DNA from: Mnemiopsis leidyi
Lineage: Eukaryota; Ctenophora; Tentaculata; Lobata; Bolinopsidae
Length of the DNA stretch: 38,309 nt
Reading direction: 5' to 3'
Assembly: GCA_000226015.1 (NCBI GenBank)
Contig: JH152989.1
Span: 15,027-53,335, forward strand
Both the position numbers and the translations under genes were made by a program. This document shows, one piece after another, positions 1-10,525 of this stretch (positions within the stretch are counted from its first letter, which is position 1; each line of letters begins with the position of its first letter). Under the pieces are notes generated by a model, which made no database searches, was not told the origin of the DNA, and saw only the letters and a list, made by a program, of their open reading frames with translations.

Positions 1-175
1 TAAATTTAGTAAATAACTTATAACTCATACTACATATTTAATCTTAAATTATCGTTAGTGGAACTATGGAAAGGGGATCGTTGCTAGCGTCAAGATTTTC
101 TTAACCCTACCTTAGTCAGTCGATAGTCTGATACCATATGTTCCAACTAGGTTAACTAAACTAATGCCTTTCATT

Positions 176-495
176 GCTTTATAACTTAGGTTCTGGACCG
201 CATTTTTTAATGAAATTTTCAGGATTCGTTCTTGGTGACTAAGAGATGATGCATACCAATTTTTAGGATGATTGGAGCAAATTTGACGATTTTCAAATTT
301 TTGCGTACTTTTGCGCACAATTGCGCATCAGACCTGAATGGCTCGTCGCATTAGTTCAAAAACTTTGGTATATCAACTGAGAGGCACAACAAACAAATTC
401 TGAAAGTTTCATCAAAAAATATTGGCCTGAAGTAAAGTTATGAGATATTTTCTTTTCCATGTAAGGATGCACCCAAATTTAAAAACCACCCTGTA
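176..495. repeat. Degraded palindromic (fold-back) element with a mariner-like end
   Basis: Plus-strand sequence around 180-283 resembles the reverse complement of about 345-460. The best block is TTTTTTAATGAAATTTTCAG near 205, matched by TTTTTTGATGAAACTTTCAG read on the minus strand near 420. The centre is the self-complementary cluster TGCGCA-CAAT-TGCGCA at 312-327. The right end, read inward on the minus strand, is TA-CAGGGTGG (CCACCCTG at 486-493 followed by TA), which resembles Tc1/mariner-type termini beside a TA target. No matching left terminus is visible, so the element is decayed or truncated. No transposase frame is recognisable. Bases 1-175 hold nothing I can name. Confidence 0.45.
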
Positions 496-1640
496 TATAC
501 AGTTTTCTGTCTTGCAACTGTATCGGTTATCATTCATAAATTTACCCAAAAACATGAAGTCTGCTTAAAATTATGTTTTCCTCTTGATGATCCGGCCAGT
601 AAAAGGATAATCAGCCCGCTGCAGGCCGAAATTTTTGAGAACTTGTGCATTTAAAGTTAATTTTGAACCATTTTGGCAATAGCGCTAAGTTGCCATGTGT
701 GTTTTGACAGTGCTATCTTATCAGTGACACTGTGCTACACTGTGCTTGACCCTTGACTGGCAAATTGTTCAAAATAAATAAGACATGTATAATTTTATAA
801 TTGATTTGACAATGCGAAAGTGATAGTATAACATCTTTTAACGCCATTACAATCAGTGCAATATACTTTATTAGGGTCGATCTGGTTGTAAAATGATCCT
901 ATTTACTATTCAGCCTGCTGCAGGCGTAACATTTTTAAAATTTGGCACATGTCAGAATTCAGATAGCTTAGAAGAATTTTCCTAGTAGAAAGTGTTGTTA
1001 AAGGGGGAGGGGGCAAATGATACATTGGCTCCTCAATCCAAATATTTGAGAGGGCCATAGCAACCTGGCCCCTTTGTTCTTCTGATGTTGAAATCACGAT
1101 TTTGGCGAAATTCCCTAGCTTTCATACTGTAACTTCCCACAGGAAGCGCAAGCATTTAATCTTCAAACCAGTTCAGAATAGCAGATTTTAATTCAACCGT
1201 AAGTTTAAGTAGAATACATAAGAAAGTGCAAAGGGTATTTGCAAAACATTAACCAAGACAGTCTATTCAGACTCCCCTGGCCCCCTGTTCCCCCACCCCT
1301 GTAATGAGGTACTAGTACTCGCATGGCGCATGTACTGTTTAATGTTTTATGCAAAAAAGGCTATGCTTTGGAAAAGACAGGGCTGAGAACTGTTTAGTGT
1401 TTTTTTCAGGTACTACGTAATTACACATTTCATAGAAAAGAGCTTCTTAACGAATAGCGTATAACAATCGTGTGGATCAAAATAATTAGAATCTAGTTCT
1501 TCTACTTTGGCGATCAGAAACGACTCTTAGTTCATTATTTTGTGACAGCAAAGGAAAACAAGATTGGACAATCAATAAATCGTTTCACTTAAACAGCAAG
1601 CACTTCCTTTAGTAAAATCTTGCTTCATTCTGGTCAAATT
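496..1640. other. Non-coding stretch with a diverged short repeat pair
   Basis: No gene is supported here. Two roughly 50-bp segments (about 600-655 and 897-951) share a layout in direct orientation: ATGATCC upstream, then TCAGCC(C/T)GCTGCAGGC, then an A/T-rich run. This suggests an old duplicated element. A G-rich tract (AAAGGGGGAGGGGGC) lies near 1000. The rest is AT-rich sequence without a convincing frame. Confidence 0.4.
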
Positions 1641-2699
1641 TCACATTTTCGTTTCCTGAGTTTCATCAATTGTCGCAGCATTTCTTTGCGAGCACTCCGC
1701 TTTGTAACAGGGCAGAAAGGACAAGTCAAGATACTTCTTCCTCAACTCTTTACTCCGTAAAATGATAATCAGAGGACTAACCGCAGCGTTGACTAAGGGT
1801 AGAATGATATAGAAGATACCGTGACAAAACTTTTGAATATTCGGATCGATGTCTATGATCGCCATTTCGCAGATGAAGTATACACAGGACCAACCGATGC
1901 AGATGTCGAATACAAATGTCAGCATTGTGATAGTTACGGTTACGTGATGAATATTTTTGGCGGACTTTTCTGTTATGGCTGCAGACTTCCTAATGGGCCA
2001 GAAATAAAGAAAGGAGAAAGAATAACCATTTAGACTGATAGGTATGAAGTTGTAGAGACAGAACAATACCGTTCTGATAACATTAGAAGCGGTTTGACCA
2101 TACAATCTTGTGATTCCTTCGCCCAACTGCCCACGTCGTAAGTAGATATCCAGTTCATCTGGTGCCGATACGTCTAGCAGCACCATGTCGATAATACCAA
2201 TACTCATCCAGAACGATCCACAAAACAGGACTGACCAATCGATCCAGGAAACACGGATACGAGAAAAAGGTCTGATTACCTTCACCGTCCTGGAAATGGA
2301 AAAAACAACGTTGCAGAAGATGGAGATCCTGAAAAACACTTCCATCAGAACTGTAACACTTAGCACTGCCCAGGCTGAGGCTGAGGTGTATTCCTTGTCT
2401 GCTGGGTAGATGAAAATCCCAAGAATAGCAGACTGAGCGAACTTGCATAGCACCATGGTCGTGTCACAAAATGCAAAGACAAGATACATGCAAGGCACAA
2501 GGTCTTGGTATTGGTGTCGAAAGTGGGATACTATGAACGAGTTGGTGCTGATTATTTGGATTCCCAGAATCGTGCTGTAAGGGACAAACGGTTTTAGAAA
2601 GTCTTGCGTTTGTTCAAGATTTCTGGTTCCGTTAACCATGCCCAAATTGTCTGCCATATCTGTCCGTGTACTACATAAAGTAAGAAAATTTACACCCAT
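1641..2699 (-). CDS. Single-exon class A (rhodopsin-like) GPCR, orphan
   Basis: The 352-residue frame has the seven-helix layout of a class A G-protein-coupled receptor, so its role is presumably plasma-membrane signalling for an unknown ligand. Approximate helices are 37-60, 68-97, 107-137, 152-175, 205-234, 249-278 and 290-313. An acidic residue in TM2 (FCD79) fits position 2.50. The TM3 end reads SISR137TVKVIRPF, keeping Arg 3.50 but not the DRY acid. TM5 has Pro220. TM6 lacks the usual CWxP (FDICIGWS instead). TM7 has NAAVSP309LII in place of NPxxY, followed by LRSKELRKK, a typical helix-8 start. The second Met (residue 15, start 2657) is a likelier start than 2699: a sequon NGT follows it and the extra 14 residues look unlike a signal peptide. 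No intron is needed. The subfamily is not recognised. It differs strongly from the neighbouring receptor, so the two are not a recent tandem duplicate. Confidence 0.85.
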   Translation of the reverse strand: MGVNFLTLCSTRTDMADNLGMVNGTRNLEQTQDFLKPFVPYSTILGIQIISTNSFIVSHFRHQYQDLVPCMYLVFAFCDTTMVLCKFAQSAILGIFIYPADKEYTSASAWAVLSVTVLMEVFFRISIFCNVVFSISRTVKVIRPFSRIRVSWIDWSVLFCGSFWMSIGIIDMVLLDVSAPDELDIYLRRGQLGEGITRLYGQTASNVIRTVLFCLYNFIPISLNGYSFSFLYFWPIRKSAAITEKSAKNIHHVTVTITMLTFVFDICIGWSCVYFICEMAIIDIDPNIQKFCHGIFYIILPLVNAAVSPLIIILRSKELRKKYLDLSFLPCYKAECSQRNAATIDETQETKM

Positions 2700-4097
2700 T
2701 ATTTACATCCATGCATATGGTCTAACTATAGGATGCTTTAAAGCGTCTTGTCAATCAAAAAATCGCATCGGAAAAACTTTAAAAAAGGCAATAAAGTCAC
2801 GATAGAGGTAAACACCCTAAACAGAGACGTTGTGCAAAGGAAGATTTTTGAAAAAGAACAATGAAGCACGTGTCCTGACTTTTATGTCACGACTAGAGTC
2901 GGTACCAATGTGACCAGTGAAAACGCGCAGAGCTGTTACGTAACAATTCGTAAAATTTCATTATCTCCAGAATCTATTATATATATAAAAAGCAGGAAGA
3001 GATTCTTGAGCACAAATTGTAGGTCCAACAACCCTTTTTTAGTTGCATTGTCTGGCCCTTGACTGGTTGACGAGGTAATGACCAAATGCAAAATTAAACC
3101 AAAGGGTCAGCTGAAGCTAAAAGAGTTTAACGTTCAACAAAGCTACACAATTACGTTCAGCTCTAACCGTAATTAAAGGCACATGTTTTTTGCAGGTGTG
3201 CGTCAAGGAAACACGTGATCAGGAGTAGTTTAGTGTGTAGTTGTTTTAGAGTTGGGGTGTTTAAAGGGAGCACGTTTACGTTGTCATGGCAACCAGTAAC
3301 ACAGGTGTAAATATTGGGCGTTAGATAGCTGGTAGTAGATTGATAGGCGGTCGCCCATAGTATATGTGGGTACTTCTAAATAGTATGGAAGCTATTTCTG
3401 GATAATTTATTAGGCATTTCTGATAAGTTTAGCAAAATCAATTCCTGTGGTGAAAATAAATACATAAGTTTGAATTCATTTAATCGAGAAATTTGCAGAT
3501 AAGAAAAGTAATCATTCCACAAACGCAATGATGAGCTGATAATAAAATAAACTGTTTTCAGTTCCATTGTACATAACGAAGTCGATGTTCCTTGACGCAG
3601 ATCCCAGAATAAGTGAGAATATAACTCTAGGATTGACAGCTAATAAGACGTTACACGATACGTATCTTTGTGTTGAGCCGGTACGTGATCTTTGATTGTC
3701 AAATGTTGCAGATTTGTCCGTTTCTCCACTTTATTTTTGCCACTCTTTAAAGTTAACAGATCGATTAGCTTGTTGTTTGTATTTCTTGAACAATTGTTTT
3801 TCAGTACACTGGAGTTGTGGTTGATGGACACAAAAGAGTTCAGATAAATGTTCAGATGGAGCATCACTCAGCTACCGGGTAAGAGGAAAATCAGCAGGTC
3901 AAAATTTTGTGATGCAGTAAAACTTAAGCGGCAGCTTTTAGATAACGTATACGTTCTGGTCGTTCGTGTTAAATGGATGTGGTAACTCCTTGAGTTGAGT
4001 TCCTTACTCAACTAAAGCTGCCTATGATGACAGATACATGTAAAACCTAACTCGAGTGTGATGTCAAAGTTGTACAATCTGTAGACCATGTGCAGTA
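2700..4097. other. Intergenic DNA between two minus-strand GPCR genes
   Basis: No convincing gene. The region holds the upstream flank of the single-exon receptor and the downstream flank of the five-exon receptor. A TTTATT (AATAAA on the minus strand) near 3727 could serve as a poly(A) signal for the latter, but it lies about 500 bases past the stop. Open frames here are short and show no family features. Confidence 0.4.
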
Positions 4098-4255
4098 CAG
4101 TCAGACTATTGCCAGTCTATCCACACCATTGCCAATCTATTCAGCCTACTGCCAGTCTATTCAGGCTATTGCCAGCCTAATCGGTCTATTAACAAAATTG
4201 CCAATCTATTCAGCCTATTGCCAGTCTATTCAGACTATTAACAGACTATTCACGC
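4098..4255. repeat. 20-bp minisatellite at the 3' end of a GPCR gene
   Basis: About seven imperfect copies of a 20-bp unit of the form ATTGCCAGTCTATTCAGCCT. One copy is extended by an insertion near 4190-4200. The array stops at the stop codon of the minus-strand receptor (TGA at 4252-4250), so it would form the start of its 3' UTR. Confidence 0.85.
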
Positions 4256-6633
4256 ACTATCTGACTCTTGTTTATCTTCCCTATAGTGAATCTGATTGTC
4301 CTTGCATATTATACCTGGAGCCAAATGAGACACCACACCATTATCCACTTTTTTAACCCCCTCAAACTGCTCTCTCTTTCTGGCCTGCGGAGTCAGAGTA
4401 TACGCTGTCATGTTCGTTACATTCCAAGTGGTTAACCCCTCCGTTCTCCTGTTACCCATATTATCGTCCTCACTACACCGTGCACTAGCAGCCACACTAT
4501 CATCATCCTCCTCACCCACCTCCTCCCCGTTCTCCCCTCTCCCGGTGGACTTAGCCGATCTGACGCTCCGGGAACGTTTAGAACCGTGGTAGAAGAACGC
4601 ATTACTGATGCTTCCCAAACTACTCCTGATCTCCACCGCCAGGAAAGTTTTGAAGTGTTTGTTGATGCAGGTGTAGATGACAGGGTTAGCCACCAGAGAC
4701 AGCATGAAGAAGTAGATGACGATCTTGTAGACCTTGTCAGGGATCTCGAGGAGGGTTGACATGCGGGGGTCTGTCATGCAGACCCAAGAGTAGAGGAGCG
4801 GAGTCCAGGAGAGGAGGTAGATTACCACGATAGCGAAGGTTGTGACCAGGATCTTGGAGTGGTTACGCCACGCTCCTCGCCCCATGTAGCAGGCTATCCC
4901 CGCTATTCCTGAGCAGGTTTTGTTTCTTGGTTAACACATAATATAAGAAAAAAGGATTGATTTGCTCGTGGAAAGCAAGCCTATCAAAGCAATTCGATAA
5001 AAGCCTTGACGTTTCAATCTCCGCATTAAGTACCGATAATGAATTCAGAACTAACGCAGTTAAGAACTAGTGTAGAACTAACCCAGCACAGAGCCTACAA
5101 TAACGAAGTACTCTGCCAGATGTATCCACTTGAGGATTAGTTTTAGCGGTAGAGGGCTGTAGTCCTGTTCTGCCACACAGTTGGATACGTGGAACTGTAT
5201 TGTGATACCGGAGAAGTAGTAGTAGAGAGGAACAGTTCCTGAGAACAGGAACACTAGACCTGGAGGTGTTTGAGTTGTAGAGCTGGCTTTACAGGATGTT
5301 GTTAAATACTCAGCAGTCATTTACTTATGCGGCTAAAGAATGTTGTTTCTTAGTAGCCACTCACCACTGGCGAGAATAAATTGCATTATGCTGATATCAA
5401 AGTTCTTAACAACATATCAAAGGGATCCGTTAGATCAAGGAACTTAAATCAAGGGACCTAGAGGTTAACTTCACCACAGATTTATTATGTACATCAATAG
5501 TTCTACGGTGACTACTAAATTCTTGTTCAATATTAGAACACTGATTTGCATACCAGCATACTGATCTGAATACCCTTACCACTCAATATAGAAGCTTTAC
5601 GGGCGGTGAGGAACCTGTCCATCTTGAAGCTGAGACTCCTGATACATCTGATTAGTCGGTGAAGTGAGATGAACATGATGAAGGTGGCGTGCAGAAACCC
5701 GGGAAGAATGTTAACTATCCCTGAGGATTGTGTTTTGATTATATACTAGCTGGAGGGAAATCTCCTCCGATTTGTGTTCATATTCGTAATACATCTAAAC
5801 GCGGGATGGTTGGGTAAGAAAGGCTGCATTAGGATAAAGTTTTAATTCGAAGATAAGTTTAAACATCAGAACATACGAAATGAACGTTCAACATGAAACA
5901 AGGATATAATATACCTAATGTTTTTTCAAAGTAATGAATTTTATATGATAACAAAGGAGTATATTACACTATTCGGTTTTTATGTATCTAAAAACTAACA
6001 TAGACTTATTTAAAAGTAAAATCTAACCTAGTATATAGCAGAGAGAATATCCGAACTTCCAGCCCCCTGCATAATGCACCAGCACGGTGGGCAGCACGTA
6101 TATCACCATAGCAATAGTGTCGGATATAGCAAGGTGCCGGACAAAGATTATCGTGACACGGTCGTACTTGGTTGATCTGTACTTGAGAGTCCCGTAGATT
6201 ACCAGCGTATTTCCTGGGAATGATGGTCACGTGACAGAGTGACAGGAAGAAGTCAGATACTTTCTGGATAAGATGATAAACTTCGGGCTACCCATATTCT
6301 TTATCAAGAAATGATTTATCAATGATTCATAGTCGACTATACCAAGTAATCTATTGGTACAACCACAACCTTTTTTCAGAGAAATTTAACAATTTATAAC
6401 TGCAGATAAAGCCAAATACAAAGTTTGACAGTTTGAATAATCCCAATGATTGCTAGTAATTCACGTCTAGATACGAACAAGGTATTACTTTCCGACTTAC
6501 CCGCTAGTCCGAATACAAAGACGATGGTACAGTATACCGCCAGTACGATACCCTCCCACTCAGAAGTAATAGAGCTGTAGTAACTTGAGTTGAAGTTAGT
6601 GTCATTTATCAGAGCACCGTGGAATATCGTCAT
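4250..6633 (-). CDS. Five-exon class A GPCR, complete, orphan
   Basis: Exons (minus strand): 6633-6501, 6213-6028, 5720-5580, 5259-5083 and 4908-4250. They join with GT-AG ends to one 431-residue frame encoding a rhodopsin-class receptor. Exon 1: extracellular N-terminus with sequons N10DT and N15SS, then TM1 with FGLAGN46 (Asn 1.50). Exon 2: TM2 with LAISD76 (Asp 2.50), loop Trp96 and Cys103 (3.25). Exon 3: TM3 ending H127R128L in place of DRY. Exon 4: TM4, loop Cys181 (likely disulfide partner of Cys103) and most of TM5. Exon 5: TM6 with SW247TP, TM7 with NP288VIY291, and a cytoplasmic tail of about 128 residues containing an acidic and Ser-rich stretch. Introns are 287, 307, 320 and 174 bp. 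All four are phase 1 and each splits a glycine codon after its first G. The ATG at 6633 is the only sensible start. The helix set and helix order make the structure secure; the ligand and subfamily are unknown. Confidence 0.88.
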
Positions 6634-8454
6634 TTTTTTCTTGCTCGGTGAATGCTTTCACGTGTAATCTTGCTAAGAAGTTAGAACTGGTTCATCAACA
6701 ATAGCATAATGGGATTGAGACCAATAGGATTACTTTTCAACACAGATAGTGAAAAATTGCAAAAGGTGTAGCCGCAAACTAGATTAGCTTTAGACGAGGG
6801 AAAATCGTATCTCCCACATTCTTAATCATATGAGTGGCGCACAAAAAGGATGCGATTGTAATAAGTAAAAGTACGATTGCCTACTTGACCTACTAAATTA
6901 ATCTTACTATTCGGTGAGGTTTACGTTAATTTCATAATTCCCCGTCATTGCGCTGGCGCAGATGTTATCAAAGATACTTGCTGTTATTCGTAACATCAAA
7001 TCCATAAATATCACTTTGGAGGCTAACACATTGAAGTGAGAGCACAACACAACGAGCAAACAGTGTTTACAGAAGCAGAAACAGAGAAAACGCTACACAA
7101 ATATGTAGAATTTTAGGCCCTGTGGAAATGCTCGGTTATAAGTATTAGTCCCATATAATTAACTCGTTACAGCCACACCGAGTAAATCACATTACGTGTG
7201 ATATTGCAGGTACGTCATATATGTGTTATGATAAAAGTCGATATCATTCAGTCACACCTGCTCAAGGCTCAATGTTTAGTGGAAATGAGCTGATTTAGAG
7301 GATCGCCCTAGGCTAGGACATAACGAAAATATTTTAAAGAAAGCACCCACATCTCAAACCCATCATAACAGCCGCTATTGTAATTTTAGATGTCGAACAA
7401 ACAGAGCCTTTGCGAAATTTATGCCAAAAAGCTCCCAGTTGTTGGGACGCAACACTGGTCAGTAATCTGTTAGGGTTTTCACTAAGAATTAACTTGTCAG
7501 GCGGACCTGGGCTAAAAATTAGGACATTCGGGGTAATGCAGATTGCAGATTAGTCCAATTATCTTGCGATAAGAAGGTATCGCGTGAAATAATTTCAGGA
7601 TCCCCAAACTGAGCAGCACGGGCCATGAAAGCACTTAAATGTCTTAATTCAAATTCTCTCTTATTATAGCTTGTAATTTTAGTAACGCATCATTCTCTAG
7701 TACGCATTATTCTCTATCTGCGATACTGGTATTTATCCTATGCCGTTTTCATGATATTCGATTTACAACAAACAAAACTATTGTCCAACATCCCAACAAT
7801 GGAAAAATATGATCGTGATTGCCATTGAATAAACCATTCAACGAAAGAAATAAAATTAAATCATATTATGTCTTTTTCTTGCTCGATATTTTTTAAACAA
7901 AGCTATCTAAATGTCACTTGATGTGGTTTATTTTACTATTTAGATATTGAGCTATTCCCGCTACGTCGAACACACGCATCCTGCAAGTCTGATGTGGAGA
8001 TATAATGGAAATAGAAGCTCTAGGATGGTCCGCACTGCTCACTGTGCTATCCAGTACCCCTCTGTCATTTTAATTACCGAAACAAGATTGGAGCTGCAGA
8101 CAGTGTAATTAAATACGTGTATACGAACTAGGAGAACTATCTGGTTAAAGGTAGTAGGACTACACACACAGACAGCTAGATTTAGATTGGGGGAGTCCAG
8201 ATTTTGTTAGATGGAGTAATTAAGCAATTACTGAGAAGAAACGAGGAGTGTTGCATCTGCAATTAGGTAATTGCGGTGAAATAAAGTATATCTTGTGGTG
8301 TTCGTAGTGTCTGTTAGATTTAAGATATTGTTATTGGTCAAATGGCCATAACGTGGCATGCCAAGATTTTCAAATATTTGGAACGCCGTGAACTTTTATA
8401 TGACTTTTCACTACGATTGCTTCAACAATCTCCGTAATAAAACTCTACAGCTTT
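6634..8454. other. Intergenic stretch, no gene recognised
   Basis: Upstream flank of the five-exon receptor and further AT-rich DNA. I checked both strands for splice-bounded frames with family features and found none. A short plus-strand frame near 8000 is not distinctive. Confidence 0.35.
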
Positions 8455-8608
8455 ACAGTAGAAAAAACTGTGGCAACAGTAACCTAAACAGTAGAAACAA
8501 AACTGTGACAACAGTAGCCTAAACTGCAGAAACAAAACTGTAACAACAGTAACCTAAACAGTAGAAACAAAACTGTGTCAGCAGTTACCTAAACGGCAGA
8601 AACAAAAC
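8455..8608. repeat. 35-bp minisatellite, about 4.5 copies
   Basis: Units at 8455-8487, 8488-8522, 8523-8557, 8558-8592 and a partial 8593-8608. The unit has the form ACAGTAGAAACAAAACTGTG followed by ACAACAGTAACCTAA. It contains short opposed ACAGT/ACTGT words, so each copy could form a weak hairpin. The lack of unique spacers excludes a CRISPR array. Confidence 0.9.
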
Positions 8609-9744
8609 ATTCAAACAAATTGAAGCTCGATATTTCCTACATTCCGATCATGCTTTAAAATATGAGGGTGTACTCTTTTGTAGACAATTGGTGGAGTAAA
8701 ACAGATAGCATTTACCTGGAACAAGGATTTACACAATTAGATCGAGCCAGGAAAGCTGACCTCCCAGCAATTAAACTCAGAGAAGTTTGATTTCATGTAA
8801 CGAAATCGTATGAGCGATATAGCAATCGGTCTTAGAAGTGGCATACAGAATTAAACTCTGCTTTGGGCCTTGGCGAGATTTAAAATGTCTGTGTTAACTG
8901 TTAAAGTATGAAATGCTTGGTCAGGCTCGCAAGACAGAGCATAATACCATGAATACTTCCAATCCAGTATGTGACAAAACATAATATGTAATATATTTGC
9001 TAAACGACTAGCCGACATGGGTGCTGTGAGTTGTATTATCATTCAAACTACGCTCATTGTCAACGTCTAGAAGCTGCTCTGTAAGTACAGTATTAAGCAT
9101 CTAATCCTTACAAATCACAATACGTCCTGTAACAATTTAGAAATCCTGACAAACCTTTGCCCTGTTAAACCAACTAAACGAATCAAATTTGCGGTTGTTC
9201 TGCTAATTAGGGTAAGTATTCTGGCTCACTGGCTGCCTCCACTTTGAACCTGGGAAGGTAAAGCGTCCATGCGTAAATACCAAACATCACAGCTCTTACT
9301 CAGGACGAATCTGACATCAATTTTACCAGGTTGAAATAACAAAAGTAATTACAAAATGTGGGCTCTACAGCTGGTCTTTGTTCGACTGTTAAGTATGGGT
9401 TAAACTAGAGTTATCAGTACACCTGGCCAACTTAATCCAGTATTCCTTGCTGCGAAGGTACTTCGATTATTGAGATCAATTACTGATTCGAACATATAAA
9501 ACTCGAATTATGATAGGAGTTAGATGGGCTGTCAAAACGAACAAAAACAGCTGGCATCAGTTTCGCAGTGCCAAATTTGAATGTTTTTGGTATTCATTAA
9601 AATAGAGAAAATGGGTGTTTGTGAATTATTATACAGATAATGTCGATCAATCCTTAGTCTCTGTAAGTACCCTGTTTTTGAAAAGCCCATTTAATCAGTA
9701 CACAGCTGGTTAGCAAATACCAGACATTTACTTTCCTGGACACT
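8609..9744. other. Intergenic stretch, no gene recognised
   Basis: AT-rich DNA with several short open frames, none with recognisable protein features or good splice boundaries. Confidence 0.35.
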
Positions 9745-9933
9745 GTCGTTGTCGTTGCCGGGCAACAGGGGCAGACATTGTCGTTGTTGTTGTTGTTGCC
9801 GGGCAACAGGGGCAGACATTGTCGTTGTTGTTGTTGTCGGGCAACAGGGGCAGACATTGTCGTTGTTGTTGTTGCCGGGCAACAGGGGCAGACATTGTCG
9901 TTGTCGTTGTTGCCGGGCAACAGGGGCAGACAC
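9745..9933. repeat. GTT-rich minisatellite, five copies
   Basis: Five copies of a block GGGCAACAGGGGCAGACA followed by TTGTCG and a variable number of GTT triplets. The junction TTGCCGGGCAA is self-complementary and can form a small hairpin in each unit. The variable GTT count shifts the frame between copies and the unit has no stop codons on the minus strand, so long but meaningless frames arise there. Confidence 0.9.
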
Positions 9934-10468
9934 AGCTTCGACCTAATGGAACGGTAAAACCAGGTGTTCAGCTCTGAATAGAGACGCAATCCTGTGTTCA
10001 CTATTGTCGTAGTATATTGCTGTAGTTACAGGTGCTGCCTGTATTGGGATTAACACTTGCTGGAAGTATTCAGGGTGTAAGATTTGTTATCTTGTTTAAG
10101 GTTGCAGCCAGCCGTTAACACAAACAGCCGTTACCACAAACAAATAGGTTTTAGGCTAAAATAGTAGAAGAAATGATTTTGTTAATAAAGTGACAAAGGG
10201 TATAGCACCCAGATAGATAATGATGATGACAAAGTGGTTCCATGAATAGCAATAGCCGATAACACTTATAAAATAGATGTAATCACTAGTCAGTCACAGT
10301 TGTCAGTCACCAATAAGCACCAGAATGTACACCAACAGGTACATTTCTTCGTTTCCTCTACATCAAGACTAAAGTACAGACTGCTGAAAGGTTGATTACC
10401 GACTCTAGGCTGGGGTGTGTCTCCTACAGATAATCTAGCTACCGGGCCGACTTGATCTGCGGAAAGGA
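9934..10468. other. Intergenic stretch, no gene recognised
   Basis: No gene supported. A short direct repeat of CAGCCGTTA(A/C)CACAAA occurs near 10110-10140. Confidence 0.35.
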
Positions 10469-10502
10469 ATACCACTATGTAGTACATACTACATAGTGGT
10501 AT
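10469..10502. repeat. 34-bp near-perfect palindrome
   Basis: Arms of 16 bases, ATACCACTATGTAGTA and TACTACATAGTGGTAT, are perfect reverse complements around a 2-base centre (CA). It could extrude as a cruciform or be a protein-binding dyad. No gene start lies close enough to assign it a role. Confidence 0.9.
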
Positions 10503-10511
10503 ATAACTAGC

Positions 10512-10525
10512 GTTACCATGGTAAC
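10512..10525. repeat. 14-bp perfect palindrome GTTACCATGGTAAC
   Basis: Perfectly self-complementary and followed by a second CCATGG, so two overlapping dyads occur 10 bases after the 34-bp palindrome. Function unknown. Confidence 0.85.

Noticed and set aside
6006..6230. 74-codon minus frame starting MTIIPRKYAG
   Set aside because: Wrong phase; the overlapping frame from 6213 encodes TM1-TM2 of the receptor and joins the other exons.
8455..8608. Possible CRISPR-like array
   Set aside because: Units are directly adjacent with no unique spacers, and the setting is a eukaryotic genome.
9654..10001. 115- and 80-codon minus frames and a plus frame across the GTT minisatellite
   Set aside because: They consist of repeated low-complexity peptide whose phase shifts from copy to copy; simple absence of stop codons in the repeat explains them.
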